A DNA stretch of 64,000 bases from Brevibacillus composti (GTDB lineage: Bacteria > Bacillota > Bacilli > Brevibacillales > Brevibacillaceae): the NCBI RefSeq assembly GCF_016406105.1, contig NZ_CP066308.1:1127501-1191500 (forward strand). Direction: 5' to 3'. Both the position numbers and the translations under genes were made by a program. The notes under the pieces were generated by a model, which searched no databases, was not told where the DNA came from, and saw only the letters and a list, made by a program, of their open reading frames with translations. Shown one piece after another: positions 27,384-36,329 of the stretch (its first letter is position 1; every line of letters begins with the position of its first letter).

Positions 27384-28808
27384 ATGACCAAATTCAAGAA
27401 GTATTTGTTGCTGATGTATGTCGGACTGTTGATGATGCTGACCCCGATGCCCGTTCAAACGAATGCCTTTCAGTGGGAAAAACCGCAGATCCTCGAAGAG
27501 GTCGTTTCGGTCAACGGGGGGGCCTTGAAGCAGAGGGTTTACCATTTTCCAAATGGCGATGTCTACCGGGCGTACCGGCTGGAAGGGCAGATGGACAGCC
27601 ATCCGCACGGGCTAACCTTTCCTCTCTCTTCCGAGGGAGCGAGCTTCCGCTACGCCGTAAACAGGGACGGCCAAACGCGCGAATGGACCATGCTCTCTCT
27701 GCTGGAAACCAATCAATTGCCGCTGGTTCCCGGCTTTGTCGAGTCCTCCAATCGCTACCTGCTGATTGGGGCGCCCATTGTCTACCAGCCGCTGGGGAAG
27801 ACGACGATCGAAGAGAAAAAAGAATGGGCTCAGCCCATTTCTGTGATACAAGAGTGGTACCGGGTTCATCTGGAGGTGCAGCTCCCGGTCAAGGCGGGGC
27901 TGGTGAGCGAATGGTGGGTGTTGGAGTCCCGTTCGCCCCAGGTCCCCTGGGAGAGCCAGCAGACCTCTGACCTATGGCTGAAGCTGGACTTTACAGAGAA
28001 AGCCAAATGGCTCTTTGACGGCTATTACTACGCCAGTCCGTCTACCTATGTACCGTCTACTCCGCAGTCCTTTTGGCGCAATCCGGAAAATTACATTGTG
28101 CGTCCCTTGCTCGCCCATTTGCGCGGAAGCGCGGCGCAAGAGCTGGCCTATGTGATGCTCGATACGGCTGTCCGCAATCAGGAGCCGGAGGGGCACTGGA
28201 AAACGTATCCCTTGTCGCAATGGCTCTCCCAAGATTACGGAATTCAGGACGGATTCTACGATACGCGCTTTAATACCGGAATGGCGGAACTGCTCCTGGA
28301 GGGGTGCAAGCAGTACGATGACACCCAGTTTTGCGAATCGGCCCAAAAGTACGCGCAATACCTCCGGGATCACGCCAGTCGGCACCATTATGAGGTAAAC
28401 GGGCCGCAGCCGGGCTGGCTCGTCGCCGACTACACGCATCCCGCCGGGCATCTGCCGACCCATGTCTCGCTCAACCATCAACTGGCGGAGATCAACTTCT
28501 TGTGGAAAATGTACATGCATTTTCACGATCCGACCAATAACGAGCTGGCCAATGTCATGCTGTTTGGCGTCACCAATCTGGGAGAGAGATGGCTTGCATC
28601 AAACGGGGACCTCCACTACGCCTGGTTCCCCGATGACACGTTGGGAAGACCGGATTACCCGTATTTGACGTACAATGACTTGCGGGAGACACAGCGTCTC
28701 TACCGGGAGCTCTACGGCGTGGAGAACCAGACGATTGCGATGCTGATGCAAAGCAAGGAAAAGTGGATGGCAGCCAATGGGGTAGTCATTCCGGCTGCCC
28801 TCCCCTAA
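27384..28808 (+). CDS. Secreted protein of unknown function, possible alpha/alpha-toroid
   Basis: A 474-residue protein with an N-terminal hydrophobic signal (YLLLMYVGLLMMLTPMPVQT). The first 230 residues look beta-rich. The second half is rich in aromatic and helical segments, for example FYDTRFNTGMAELLLEGCKQ and THVSLNHQLAEINFLWKMY. These faintly resemble the alpha/alpha-toroid of uronyl C5-epimerases or related sugar-acting enzymes, but I cannot assign a family. ATG 27384 is selected by GGGGAAGGGGG. It is divergent from the M14 peptidase gene and ends at a strong terminator. Confidence 0.6.
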   Translation: MTKFKKYLLLMYVGLLMMLTPMPVQTNAFQWEKPQILEEVVSVNGGALKQRVYHFPNGDVYRAYRLEGQMDSHPHGLTFPLSSEGASFRYAVNRDGQTREWTMLSLLETNQLPLVPGFVESSNRYLLIGAPIVYQPLGKTTIEEKKEWAQPISVIQEWYRVHLEVQLPVKAGLVSEWWVLESRSPQVPWESQQTSDLWLKLDFTEKAKWLFDGYYYASPSTYVPSTPQSFWRNPENYIVRPLLAHLRGSAAQELAYVMLDTAVRNQEPEGHWKTYPLSQWLSQDYGIQDGFYDTRFNTGMAELLLEGCKQYDDTQFCESAQKYAQYLRDHASRHHYEVNGPQPGWLVADYTHPAGHLPTHVSLNHQLAEINFLWKMYMHFHDPTNNELANVMLFGVTNLGERWLASNGDLHYAWFPDDTLGRPDYPYLTYNDLRETQRLYRELYGVENQTIAMLMQSKEKWMAANGVVIPAALP

Positions 28809-28813
28809 AAAGC

Positions 28814-28847
28814 AAAAGAAGGAGCCTTGAGGCGCCTTCTTTTTTTG
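28814..28847 (+). terminator. Terminator of the secreted-protein gene
   Basis: AAAAGAAGGAGCC pairs with GGCGCCTTCTTTT, followed by further T. Confidence 0.85.
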
Positions 28848-28929
28848 GTCGATCGGAAATGATGCGTTTTGGGATAGCTGGAAGGGCTGTCCTGTTTTCT
28901 TTGACACAAAGGCTTCCTCTTTGATTTCA

Positions 28930-29100
28930 TCCCCAAAAAGCGGGGAGGAGCACAAAAGCACGCAGAAGAATCATGCTCCCCTGCGAGCGACTGTGGAGCC
29001 ACCACCTGGCGGAATAGCGGCCTACGGGACCCAGGAGCGCAACGTGGGCTGACCCCAAAGCGGCTGCTCCTTTTGCGTACTCCGGCCGCGCCTCAGCCCC
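28930..29100. other. GC-rich, structure-prone non-coding stretch
   Basis: This lies between a terminator and a convergent gene. It holds several nested complementary pairs, such as GGAGCA with TGCTCC, CCTGG with CCAGG, and GGAGC with GCTCC followed by TTTT. No credible coding frame or known RNA family was recognised. Confidence 0.35.
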
Positions 29101-29118
29101 GCACATAGGTCCACTCCG

Positions 29119-29874
29119 TTACATTTTCCGCAAAACAAACAAAGTCAAAAAACTAAGCGACTCCTGCAGCTCCACAGACAGGCGGCTCGCCAATTCTGCA
29201 GGAACTCCTTCTTTGAATACGGGTTCTTCCTCCACCAACACAAACCCGTTCTCTCCAGCCAGCTGCTTCGCTTCCCAAGGCATCATCGTATTTTGAAACG
29301 TCGCTTCTCCATACAGACGGCGGTAGCTGTGCCCGCGGGGACCTGCCGTGGGTCCGAGTATCCCGAGCAGAAGAATCCCGTCTGGCTTCAGGAGCCGATG
29401 CAGCTCGCGCAGGGCATCCAGCGGGGAAGGGGTAAATTCAGTCACGTTGATGCAGAGAATCCCGCTAAAATAATTGTCAGAAAAAGGAAGATTGCTAATG
29501 TCCCCGGTTTGGAACTGTACGCTGAGTTGGCTCCGGAAATCCTCCTCATTTGCCTGATCATTCGCCCGGTCATTTACCCGGTCATCTATCCGATTTTCTG
29601 CCCGGCCATTTGCCCGGTCATAGGCTAAACGTATCATTTCCCCGGCAATATCCACCCCGGTTACCTCATATCCGCTGCGAGCCAGCTTGCAGCTCGCATA
29701 CCCATCGCCGCAACCCGCGTCAAGCACAGGCCCGTGTTCCGGCCGGACATAGCGGGTGAACAGCGGCAGGATCGTCTTGCGGCTGCCCCGCTCCCACATA
29801 TTCTCGCTCCGTTGATGCCAGTCAGCGGCGAACTGGTCCCATTGTTCCTTGGCCATTTGACTCCATTCCTTCAT
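29119..29874 (-). CDS. Class I SAM-dependent methyltransferase with repeat insertion
   Basis: A 251-residue cytoplasmic methyltransferase. Motif I VLDAGCGDGYASCKLA is near residue 50, the acidic motif VTGVDIAGEM near 72, and motif IV ILCINVTEFTPSP near 138. Between motif II and the next strand sits a hydrophilic insert, RANGRAENRIDDRVNDRAND followed by QANEED, encoded by a 12-bp tandem repeat. The start is ATG 29874, behind GAGGAGG; an in-frame ATG 20 codons upstream lacks a site. The substrate is unknown; UbiE/COQ5-like small-molecule methylation is the common use of this subclass. Confidence 0.8.
   Translation of the reverse strand: MKEWSQMAKEQWDQFAADWHQRSENMWERGSRKTILPLFTRYVRPEHGPVLDAGCGDGYASCKLARSGYEVTGVDIAGEMIRLAYDRANGRAENRIDDRVNDRANDQANEEDFRSQLSVQFQTGDISNLPFSDNYFSGILCINVTEFTPSPLDALRELHRLLKPDGILLLGILGPTAGPRGHSYRRLYGEATFQNTMMPWEAKQLAGENGFVLVEEEPVFKEGVPAELASRLSVELQESLSFLTLFVLRKM
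29555..29624 (-). repeat. Degenerate 12-bp tandem repeat inside the methyltransferase
   Basis: About six units of a 12-base sequence (plus strand CGGTCATTTACC and variants) lie head to tail. They encode a four-residue repeat of the type R-(A/V/I)-N-D. The unit is a multiple of three, so copy changes stay in frame. Confidence 0.85.
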
Positions 29875-30113
29875 GGGGAAGCCTCCTCGCGTTTTGATTT
29901 TTGCTTTGATATTCCGCATTCCCTTCGTCTTCATTGTACCAAGCGGAGCGGACGAAACGCACGCGGGAAGCGTACTTTATCGGATAAAAGCTGTCGTGCG
30001 TTTTCGCGTTATTCCGTGTTCTTGCAGGAGAAAACGCTTCCATAGTACTCTCAAGATAACGGCAAAATCATCCCAATCATGCAAAAATTGAAAAAATCGG
30101 AGGGGTAGTAACG

Positions 30114-31205
30114 ATGAGCAACACCGATTTCTTTCCCATTCAAGACTGGGATTATGTGGAGCTTTATGTAGGAAATGCAAAGCAGGCCATGCATTACTTT
30201 ACCAAGGCGTTCGGTTTCAAGGCCGTTGCCTATGCCGGTTTGGAGACCGGATCGCGGGATAAGGTGTCCTACGTGCTGAAACAGAACCATCTGACCTTTG
30301 TCTTGACTGGCTCATTGACGCCGGACAGCCCGATTAATTCATTCGTCAGCCAGCATGGAGACGGGGTAAAGGACGTCGCGCTCCGCGTCGATGATTGCGA
30401 GCAGGCGTACCGCGAGGCTGTTTCACGGGGAGCCATTCCGATCATGGAGCCCACGGAGTTTTCCGATTCCTTTGGGACTGTCAAAAAAGCCGTCATCGGC
30501 ACATATGGCGACAATGTCCACTCTTTTATTGAAAGAAAAAATTATACCGGTCCCTTTTTCCCTGGCTACCAGGCGTATGAATCGCCTGTGAGTGCGGCAG
30601 ATACCGGCTTGATCGGGATCGATCATATCGTCGGCAATGTGGAAGTGATGGACGAATGGGTAGGCTACTATCAAAAAGTGATGGGCTTTACCGCGATTCA
30701 AAACTTCAGTGACGAAGACATTTCCACGGAATACTCCGCCCTGATGTCCAAGGTGATGCAGAGCGGCACGGGCCGGATCAAATTCCCGATCAACGAGCCG
30801 GCCGAAGGGCGCCGGAAATCGCAAATTCAAGAGTTCCTGGAGTTCTACAAGGGGCCGGGCGTTCAGCATATCGCCCTGTTGACGAACGACATCGTCAAAA
30901 CCGTCTCCCAGCTGCGTGCAAACGGCGTAGATTTTCTCTACGTGCCGGACACCTATTATGAAGAGCTGAAAGAGCGGGTCGGGGACATCGATGAGGACAT
31001 CGACACCCTGCGCAATCTGAGAGTCCTGGTGGATCGCGACGACGAGGGCTACCTCCTGCAGTTGTTTAGCAAGCCGATCGTGGATCGCCCGACGCTGTTT
31101 ATCGAGATTATCCAGCGGAAAGGCGCCCGCGGCTTTGGCAATGGCAACTTCAAGGCCCTGTTTGAAGCTTTGGAGAGAGAGCAGGAGCTGCGCGGAAATC
31201 TGTAA
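30114..31205 (+). CDS. hppD: 4-hydroxyphenylpyruvate dioxygenase
   Basis: Converts 4-hydroxyphenylpyruvate to homogentisate with Fe(II) and O2, the second step of tyrosine catabolism. The 363 residues form the two-barrel vicinal-oxygen-chelate fold. The iron ligands can be placed: His171 in IGIDHIVGNVE, His252 in GVQHIALLTND, and Glu331 in LFIEIIQRKG. The C-terminal helix (GNFKALFEALEREQ) is intact. GGAGGGG lies 9 bases upstream of ATG. No homogentisate dioxygenase is adjacent, so the rest of the pathway must lie elsewhere, or homogentisate may be used for pigment. Confidence 0.95.
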   Translation: MSNTDFFPIQDWDYVELYVGNAKQAMHYFTKAFGFKAVAYAGLETGSRDKVSYVLKQNHLTFVLTGSLTPDSPINSFVSQHGDGVKDVALRVDDCEQAYREAVSRGAIPIMEPTEFSDSFGTVKKAVIGTYGDNVHSFIERKNYTGPFFPGYQAYESPVSAADTGLIGIDHIVGNVEVMDEWVGYYQKVMGFTAIQNFSDEDISTEYSALMSKVMQSGTGRIKFPINEPAEGRRKSQIQEFLEFYKGPGVQHIALLTNDIVKTVSQLRANGVDFLYVPDTYYEELKERVGDIDEDIDTLRNLRVLVDRDDEGYLLQLFSKPIVDRPTLFIEIIQRKGARGFGNGNFKALFEALEREQELRGNL

Positions 31206-31235
31206 TCACGCTTGGCTGCCAACCGTACATGACCT

Positions 31236-31265
31236 TGCCGACGGCATTTGCTGTCGGCATTTTTG
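31236..31265 (+). terminator. hppD terminator
   Basis: TGCCGAC and GTCGGCA pair around a 10-base loop, followed by five T. Confidence 0.85.
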
Positions 31266-31297
31266 TTTGTATGATTCTGTCTAGCCAGACGATTCGC

Positions 31298-31327
31298 TTG
31301 ACCATTATTCCCATCCCTAGCGATAAT
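31298..31327 (+). promoter_or_regulatory. SigA promoter for lytS
   Basis: TTGACC, 18 bases, GATAAT; the start of transcription would be about 25 bases before the lytS ATG. Confidence 0.6.
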
Positions 31328-31359
31328 AGGGAAAACAGTCTCGTAGAGGAGCGACGCTT

Positions 31360-33081
31360 ATGAATCTGGCACTCATGATCCCATTGGCTGAACGCACTGC
31401 CGTGCTGGTCGTTGCTGCCCTGCTGTTTACCCGTGTCAAAGCATTTCGCAGCATCTTGAACAACCGCGCTACCTATAAAGACAAAGCCGTGATGGTCCTG
31501 ATCTTTTCCGGCATCTCGATCCTCGGAACCTACAACGGCATCTGGTACGAGGGGGCGATCGCAAACTCGCGTGTCATCGGCACCATCGTGGCCGGGCTGC
31601 TCGCCGGTCCGTGGGTGGGATTGGCAACAGGACTGATCGCCGGGATACATCGGTATACCCTTGGAGGATTTACCGATCTGGCGTGCGCCATCTCGACGAT
31701 CAGCGAAGGGGTCTTGGCAGGTCTCGTGTACCGCTTCCGGCGAACCCGGGAGATCCGCTGGACGACGGCGATGGCTGTAGGATTTGTCGCCGAGTGGATG
31801 CAGATGGGAATCATTTTGCTCTTGGCCAAGCCGTATGCGAGCGCACTTGCCTTGGTCAAGGCGATCAGCGTGCCCATGTCCGTGGTGAACGCCCTGGGAA
31901 TTGCGATTTTAATCATCATTATCGAACTGGCCAAGTCCGAAGAGGATCGCATCGGCGCCCTGCAAGCGCAGCGCACCTTGCAGGTGGCGGACAAGACGCT
32001 CTCCTATCTCCGCCAGGGACTGACCTATGAATCGGCGAAACGGGTGGCAGAGGAAATCCTCAGCACGACCCGAGTGGCAGCGGTCGCGATCACGGATACC
32101 AAGACGGTGCTGGCTCACGTAGGGGCAGGCGCTTCCCATCACGTGGTGGGCGAGGAGATAACTACGAAGGCGACCCGAGAGGTGCTGGCGACCAAGGAAG
32201 TGAAGATCGCCAGCACCAAGGAGGAAATCGGCTGCAAGGAGAGCAATTGTTCCTTGCGCAGCGCGATTCTCGTCCCGCTGATGCGCAAGCGCGGGGAAGT
32301 GGCCGGGGTCCTGAAGCTGTACCAGGACCGCTCCCGCAAGCTGTCTCCCGTCGATCTGGAGCTGGTGCGGGGTCTGGGCAATCTGATCTCCACCCAGCTG
32401 GAGCTGGCCGATCTGGAGAAGCAGGCCCGTCTGTTGGCCGACGCGGAGATCAAAGCGCTGCACGCGCAGATCAACCCGCATTTTCTGTTCAATGCGCTCA
32501 ATACCATCGTCTCCTTCATCCGCTTCAGGCCGGAGCAGGCGCGGGAGCTGCTGATCCACCTCGGCGAATACTTCCGCCGCAACCTGCACGACAGCGGCGG
32601 GTACGTGACGCTGGCGGAGGAGCTGGAACATATCGAGGCGTACCTGGCGATTGAGCGGGCCAGGTTCGGAGAGAAGCTCAAGGTGGAATACGACATCGAG
32701 CCGGGAGTGGACCGCTATGTCGTGCCGGGACTCGTCCTGCAGCCGCTGGTGGAAAATGCGGTCAAACACGGGCTTTTGCCTAAGCGGGAAGGCGGCGTCG
32801 TCAAAATCACCGCCCGCTTGAAAGACAAGCAGATGCTGGAGCTGATCGTCGCCGACAACGGCGTGGGCATGGACCACGATCCCTTTCTGCCGTCTGCTGC
32901 AGAGACAGACGGAAAACGGAAGTTGTCCGGCATCGGCTTGTCCAATGTCCGAAGCCGTCTGCAAGCGATTTACGGTCAACCTCATGGCATCGTGATTCAG
33001 AGTGAGAAAGGGAAGGGGACGACTTGTGTCATGGAATTGCCATTGGGGGTGATCGTCCGTGCTAAAAGTGTTCATCGTTGA
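31360..33081 (+). CDS. lytS: LytS-family sensor histidine kinase
   Basis: A 573-residue membrane kinase. The 5TM (5TMR-LYT) domain spans residues 1-190, including the conserved GLATGLIAGIHRYTLGG. A GAF-like domain occupies about 215-350, followed by the LytS-type kinase: phospho-acceptor His374 in INPHFLFNALNTI and ATP-site VLQPLVENAVKHGLL. In B. subtilis and E. coli, kinases of this type (LytS, BtsS) sense extracellular pyruvate. The gene overlaps lytR by 23 bases and is followed by cstA, supporting a pyruvate or carbon-status role by context. GAGGAG precedes the ATG. Confidence 0.9.
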   Translation: MNLALMIPLAERTAVLVVAALLFTRVKAFRSILNNRATYKDKAVMVLIFSGISILGTYNGIWYEGAIANSRVIGTIVAGLLAGPWVGLATGLIAGIHRYTLGGFTDLACAISTISEGVLAGLVYRFRRTREIRWTTAMAVGFVAEWMQMGIILLLAKPYASALALVKAISVPMSVVNALGIAILIIIIELAKSEEDRIGALQAQRTLQVADKTLSYLRQGLTYESAKRVAEEILSTTRVAAVAITDTKTVLAHVGAGASHHVVGEEITTKATREVLATKEVKIASTKEEIGCKESNCSLRSAILVPLMRKRGEVAGVLKLYQDRSRKLSPVDLELVRGLGNLISTQLELADLEKQARLLADAEIKALHAQINPHFLFNALNTIVSFIRFRPEQARELLIHLGEYFRRNLHDSGGYVTLAEELEHIEAYLAIERARFGEKLKVEYDIEPGVDRYVVPGLVLQPLVENAVKHGLLPKREGGVVKITARLKDKQMLELIVADNGVGMDHDPFLPSAAETDGKRKLSGIGLSNVRSRLQAIYGQPHGIVIQSEKGKGTTCVMELPLGVIVRAKSVHR

Positions 33082-33841
33082 TGATGAGGCGCCGGCGCGA
33101 GAGGAGCTGCGCTATCTGCTGGAGCAATTCCCCGACGTGACGGTGATCGGCGAGGCGGCCAGCGGGGAGGAGGCGATTGAGTGCATCCCCGAAGCGGAGC
33201 CGGATGCCGTCTTTCTCGACATCCATCTGCATGACCGCGACGGCGTGGATGTGGGGCAGGAAGTGCTGGAATCGATGGCCCGCCCGCCGGTGATCATTTT
33301 TGCGAGCGCCTATGAAATTCACGCCGTGCGGGCTTTTGAGACCGAAGCGGTAGACTATGTGGTCAAGCCCTTCAGCGAACACCGCCTGGAAAAGACGATC
33401 AGCCGAGTGCGAAAGCTGCGGCCGTCTGCTGAGCGAGGGGCAATGCAGCCTCCGCAACTGGAGATGCAGCTGCAAAGTTTGCTGCAGACGGTGCTCGCCG
33501 ACCGACAGCCCCGGCGGATTCCCGTTGAACGAGACGGAAAAATCATCCTGATCGATCCTCATGAGATCGTCTACGCTACGGTAGATGGCCGCTGCGCCAC
33601 GATCTATACGGAATGCGAGCAGTACGCGACATCCTTTACCCTGCAGGAGCTGGAAAACCGGCTGTCGCCTCAGCATTTTTTCCGTACCCATCGCGCCTTT
33701 ATCGCCAATCTCAGCCGCACCGCGGAGCTCGTGCCCTGGTTTAAGGGGGCTGTATATCTGGTCATGCAGGACAAGCAGAAGACCGAGATTCCGGTCAGCC
33801 GCAATGTGGTCAAGGAACTGAAGAAGCGGCTCGGCTTTTAA
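33059..33841 (+). CDS. lytR: LytTR-family response regulator
   Basis: A 260-residue cytoplasmic regulator. The receiver domain begins KVFIVDDEAPAREELRYLL, with phospho-acceptor Asp54 in DAVFLDIHLHDRDG and the switch lysine in DYVVKPFSEHRLEKT. The LytTR DNA-binding domain covers about 155-258 (ETDVE-like strand KIILIDPHEIVYA, then FFRTHRAFIANLS). GTG 33059 lies inside lytS with GGGGGTGAT upstream, indicating coupled translation. It most likely activates the adjacent cstA, as BtsR and LytT do for pyruvate transporters; this is inferred from order and family. Confidence 0.9.
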   Translation: MLKVFIVDDEAPAREELRYLLEQFPDVTVIGEAASGEEAIECIPEAEPDAVFLDIHLHDRDGVDVGQEVLESMARPPVIIFASAYEIHAVRAFETEAVDYVVKPFSEHRLEKTISRVRKLRPSAERGAMQPPQLEMQLQSLLQTVLADRQPRRIPVERDGKIILIDPHEIVYATVDGRCATIYTECEQYATSFTLQELENRLSPQHFFRTHRAFIANLSRTAELVPWFKGAVYLVMQDKQKTEIPVSRNVVKELKKRLGF

Positions 33842-33923
33842 AAAGCCGGGCCATTGCTTTTCAACCCAGTATTTTCTCCTTTCGTGCTCGAATTTTTACT
33901 GTTCAGACAATTTTGATTCAAAA

Positions 33924-33978
33924 TAGGAACAACCCCGTGGTAGGGTAGGGTGAGGTCTTATTCCTCATGTTCCTAATG
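33924..33978. promoter_or_regulatory. Repeat elements upstream of cstA
   Basis: A tandem direct repeat TTCCTCATG-TTCCTAATG (33961-33978) sits just before the ribosome site. TAGGAAC (33924-33930) and GTTCCTA (33969-33975) form an inverted pair. Either could be a regulator site, with LytR the obvious candidate. No experimental consensus is matched exactly. Confidence 0.35.
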
Positions 33979-34004
33979 ATCATTTGAGTAAAGGGGAGAA
34001 AGGA

Positions 34005-36098
34005 ATGAAAAAATGGCTTCTCTCAGTCCTGATCTGGGGTGGGATTGCCGCGCTGGGGGCTGTCGGATTTGGTATCCTGGCTTTGTCCCGCGGTGAGTCG
34101 GTCAACTCATTCTGGATGTTGACGGCGGCTGTCTGTACGTATGCGGTCGCGTACCGTTTTTACAGCCGGTTTATCGCCAAAAAAATTATGGGTCTCGATG
34201 ACAATCGGGCCACGCCGGCAGAAGTGAACGACGATGGCAAAGACTTCGTGCCGACCAACAAATGGGTATTGTTTGGACACCACTTCGCGGCGATCGCGGG
34301 TGCAGGTCCGCTGGTCGGGCCGACTTTGGCGGCGCAGATGGGCTACCTGCCGGGAACCATCTGGATTATCGTCGGGGTAGTCATCGGCGGTGCCGTGCAG
34401 GACTTTATCATCCTGTTTGGTTCGATGCGACGCAACGGAAAGTCGCTTGGTCAAATCGCCAAGGAAGAGATTGGACCGTTTGGCGGGGCGCTTGCGCTGG
34501 TGGGAATTGTCGCTATTATGATTATTTTGATCGCCGTCCTGGCCATGGTTGTGGTAAACGCGCTGGCTGACTCTCCATGGGCGACCTTTACGATCTTTAT
34601 GACGCTGCCGATCGCGGTCCTGATGGGACTGTACATGCGGTATATTCGCCCCGGGCGGGTCATGGAAGGCTCGCTGATCGGGCTAGCCCTGCTGTTCCTG
34701 TCGCTGTGGTGGGGGCAGGCGGTAGCCGCTTCTCCAACATGGGGACCCGCTTTTACCTTCAGCAAGGTGCAGCTGGCTTGGATGATTATCGCGTACGGCT
34801 TCGTCGCGTCCGTCCTGCCGGTCTGGCTGCTGCTCGCACCGCGTGACTATCTGAGCTCCTTCTTGAAGGTGGGGACGATTGCGGTGCTGGCCGTGGGGAT
34901 CGTGCTGACGCTCCCGCCGCTGCAAATGCCGGCTCTGACCAAGTTTATCGACGGTACCGGCCCTGTCTTTGCCGGAAATCTATTCCCGTTCTTGTTTATT
35001 ACCATCGCCTGCGGGGCGGTCTCCGGATTCCACGCACTCGTCTCATCCGGTACGACACCGAAGATGATCGCCAAGGAATCCCACGCACCGATGATCGGTT
35101 ACGGCGGCATGCTGATGGAGTCCGCTGTTGCCGTCATGGCCATGATCGCCGCTTGCGTACTGACCCCGGGCATTTACTTTGCGATTAACTCGCCGGCTGC
35201 GGTGATCGGGGTGGACGCTGTTGCGGCTGCCCAGACGATCTCGAGCTGGGGCTATACGATTACGCCTGATATGATTACGACGCTGGCTGACGATATTCAG
35301 GAGAAGACCATTCTCTCCCGGACGGGCGGCGCGCCATCGCTCGCGATCGGGATGGCGACGATCTTCGCCTCTGTGCTTGGCGGCAAGGCATTGATGGCCT
35401 TCTGGTATCACTTTGCGATCCTCTTTGAAGCCGTTTTCATCCTGACCACGATCGACGCAGGCACACGCGTCGGACGTTTCATGGTGCAGGACATGCTGGG
35501 CAACATCTTCCCGAAAATGAAGCAAGTCGACTGGCTGCCGGGCAACCTGATCGGTTCCGCTGTGATCACGGCAGGCTGGGGCTACTTCCTCTACCAGGGC
35601 GTCGTAGACCCGCTGGGCGGCATCTACACGCTGTGGCCGCTGTTTGGTATCGCCAACCAGATGCTGGCGGCAATCGCCTTTGTCGTCGGGACGACACTCA
35701 TCTTCAAAATGGGCAAAGCCCGCTATGCATGGGTCACATTGGTGCCGATGATCTGGCTCACGTCCGCGACGCTGACAGCCGCGTGGCAAAAGCTGTTCCA
35801 CTCCAGTCCGAAGATCAGCTTCCTGGCTCACGCCGATGCGTTCCAGAAGGCGCTAGATGCCGGTACGCTTCCCGCTGGCGTAGCCTCGGTCGAAGCGGCG
35901 AAGAAGATGATCTTGAACGACCAGATCGATGCGGTCGTCTGCGCGATCTTCATGGTGATCACGGTCGCGATTATCGCCGACGGCGTGCGGCTGTGGATCA
36001 ACATCCTGCGCGGAAAGCAGTACCAGCTGCACGAATCCCCCTACATTCAATCCAAAGGGGACAATTACTATGATGGCAAAGGACATTCGGTAGCATGA
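34005..36098 (+). CDS. cstA: CstA-family carbon starvation/pyruvate transporter
   Basis: A 697-residue polytopic membrane protein. E. coli CstA and BtsT (YjiY) import pyruvate and possibly peptides under carbon limitation. Conserved segments include FGHHFAAIAGAGPLVGPTLA near residue 86 and GFHALVSSGTTPKMIAKE near 345. The late FEAVFILTTIDAGTRVGRF motif is near 471. About 16-18 membrane helices are expected. ATG 34005 follows AAAGGGGAG; an in-frame TTG at 33984 lies before that site. Its stop overlaps the YbdD-type gene by 4 bases, the usual CstA-YbdD arrangement. Confidence 0.92.
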   Translation: MKKWLLSVLIWGGIAALGAVGFGILALSRGESVNSFWMLTAAVCTYAVAYRFYSRFIAKKIMGLDDNRATPAEVNDDGKDFVPTNKWVLFGHHFAAIAGAGPLVGPTLAAQMGYLPGTIWIIVGVVIGGAVQDFIILFGSMRRNGKSLGQIAKEEIGPFGGALALVGIVAIMIILIAVLAMVVVNALADSPWATFTIFMTLPIAVLMGLYMRYIRPGRVMEGSLIGLALLFLSLWWGQAVAASPTWGPAFTFSKVQLAWMIIAYGFVASVLPVWLLLAPRDYLSSFLKVGTIAVLAVGIVLTLPPLQMPALTKFIDGTGPVFAGNLFPFLFITIACGAVSGFHALVSSGTTPKMIAKESHAPMIGYGGMLMESAVAVMAMIAACVLTPGIYFAINSPAAVIGVDAVAAAQTISSWGYTITPDMITTLADDIQEKTILSRTGGAPSLAIGMATIFASVLGGKALMAFWYHFAILFEAVFILTTIDAGTRVGRFMVQDMLGNIFPKMKQVDWLPGNLIGSAVITAGWGYFLYQGVVDPLGGIYTLWPLFGIANQMLAAIAFVVGTTLIFKMGKARYAWVTLVPMIWLTSATLTAAWQKLFHSSPKISFLAHADAFQKALDAGTLPAGVASVEAAKKMILNDQIDAVVCAIFMVITVAIIADGVRLWINILRGKQYQLHESPYIQSKGDNYYDGKGHSVA

Positions 36099-36307
36099 GG
36101 AAAAAGTGGAGAGCGATCAAAAAGTCCCTGCGTCACCTGAGCTCAAACATCAAGACCATCTTCGGCATGCCGGACTATGATCGTTATCTGCGGCATTGGT
36201 ATCAGACACATGCCAAGCCAGGCTTCTTCCCGATGACGGAAAAAGAGTATTACCTGTATGCCCTGCGCGAACGGTATGAAAAAGGCGGCGTGACTCGCTG
36301 CTGTTGA
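36095..36307 (+). CDS. YbdD/YjiX-family small protein
   Basis: A 70-residue basic protein of the YbdD/YjiX (DUF466) family, nearly always encoded right after CstA-type transporters. The signature MPDYDRYLRHWYQTHAKPGF is at residues 25-44 and FFPMTEKEYYLYALRERY follows. ATGA overlap with cstA implies translational coupling. The molecular role is unresolved; partner of the transporter is the usual proposal. Confidence 0.88.
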   Translation: MRKKWRAIKKSLRHLSSNIKTIFGMPDYDRYLRHWYQTHAKPGFFPMTEKEYYLYALRERYEKGGVTRCC

Positions 36308-36329
36308 CGCCGCGTGCAAGATTCGTTGA

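Noticed and set aside
33842..33870. Hairpin after lytR (GGCTTTT/AAAAGCC) as a terminator
   Set aside because: No T-run follows, so termination between lytR and cstA is not supported; read-through remains possible.
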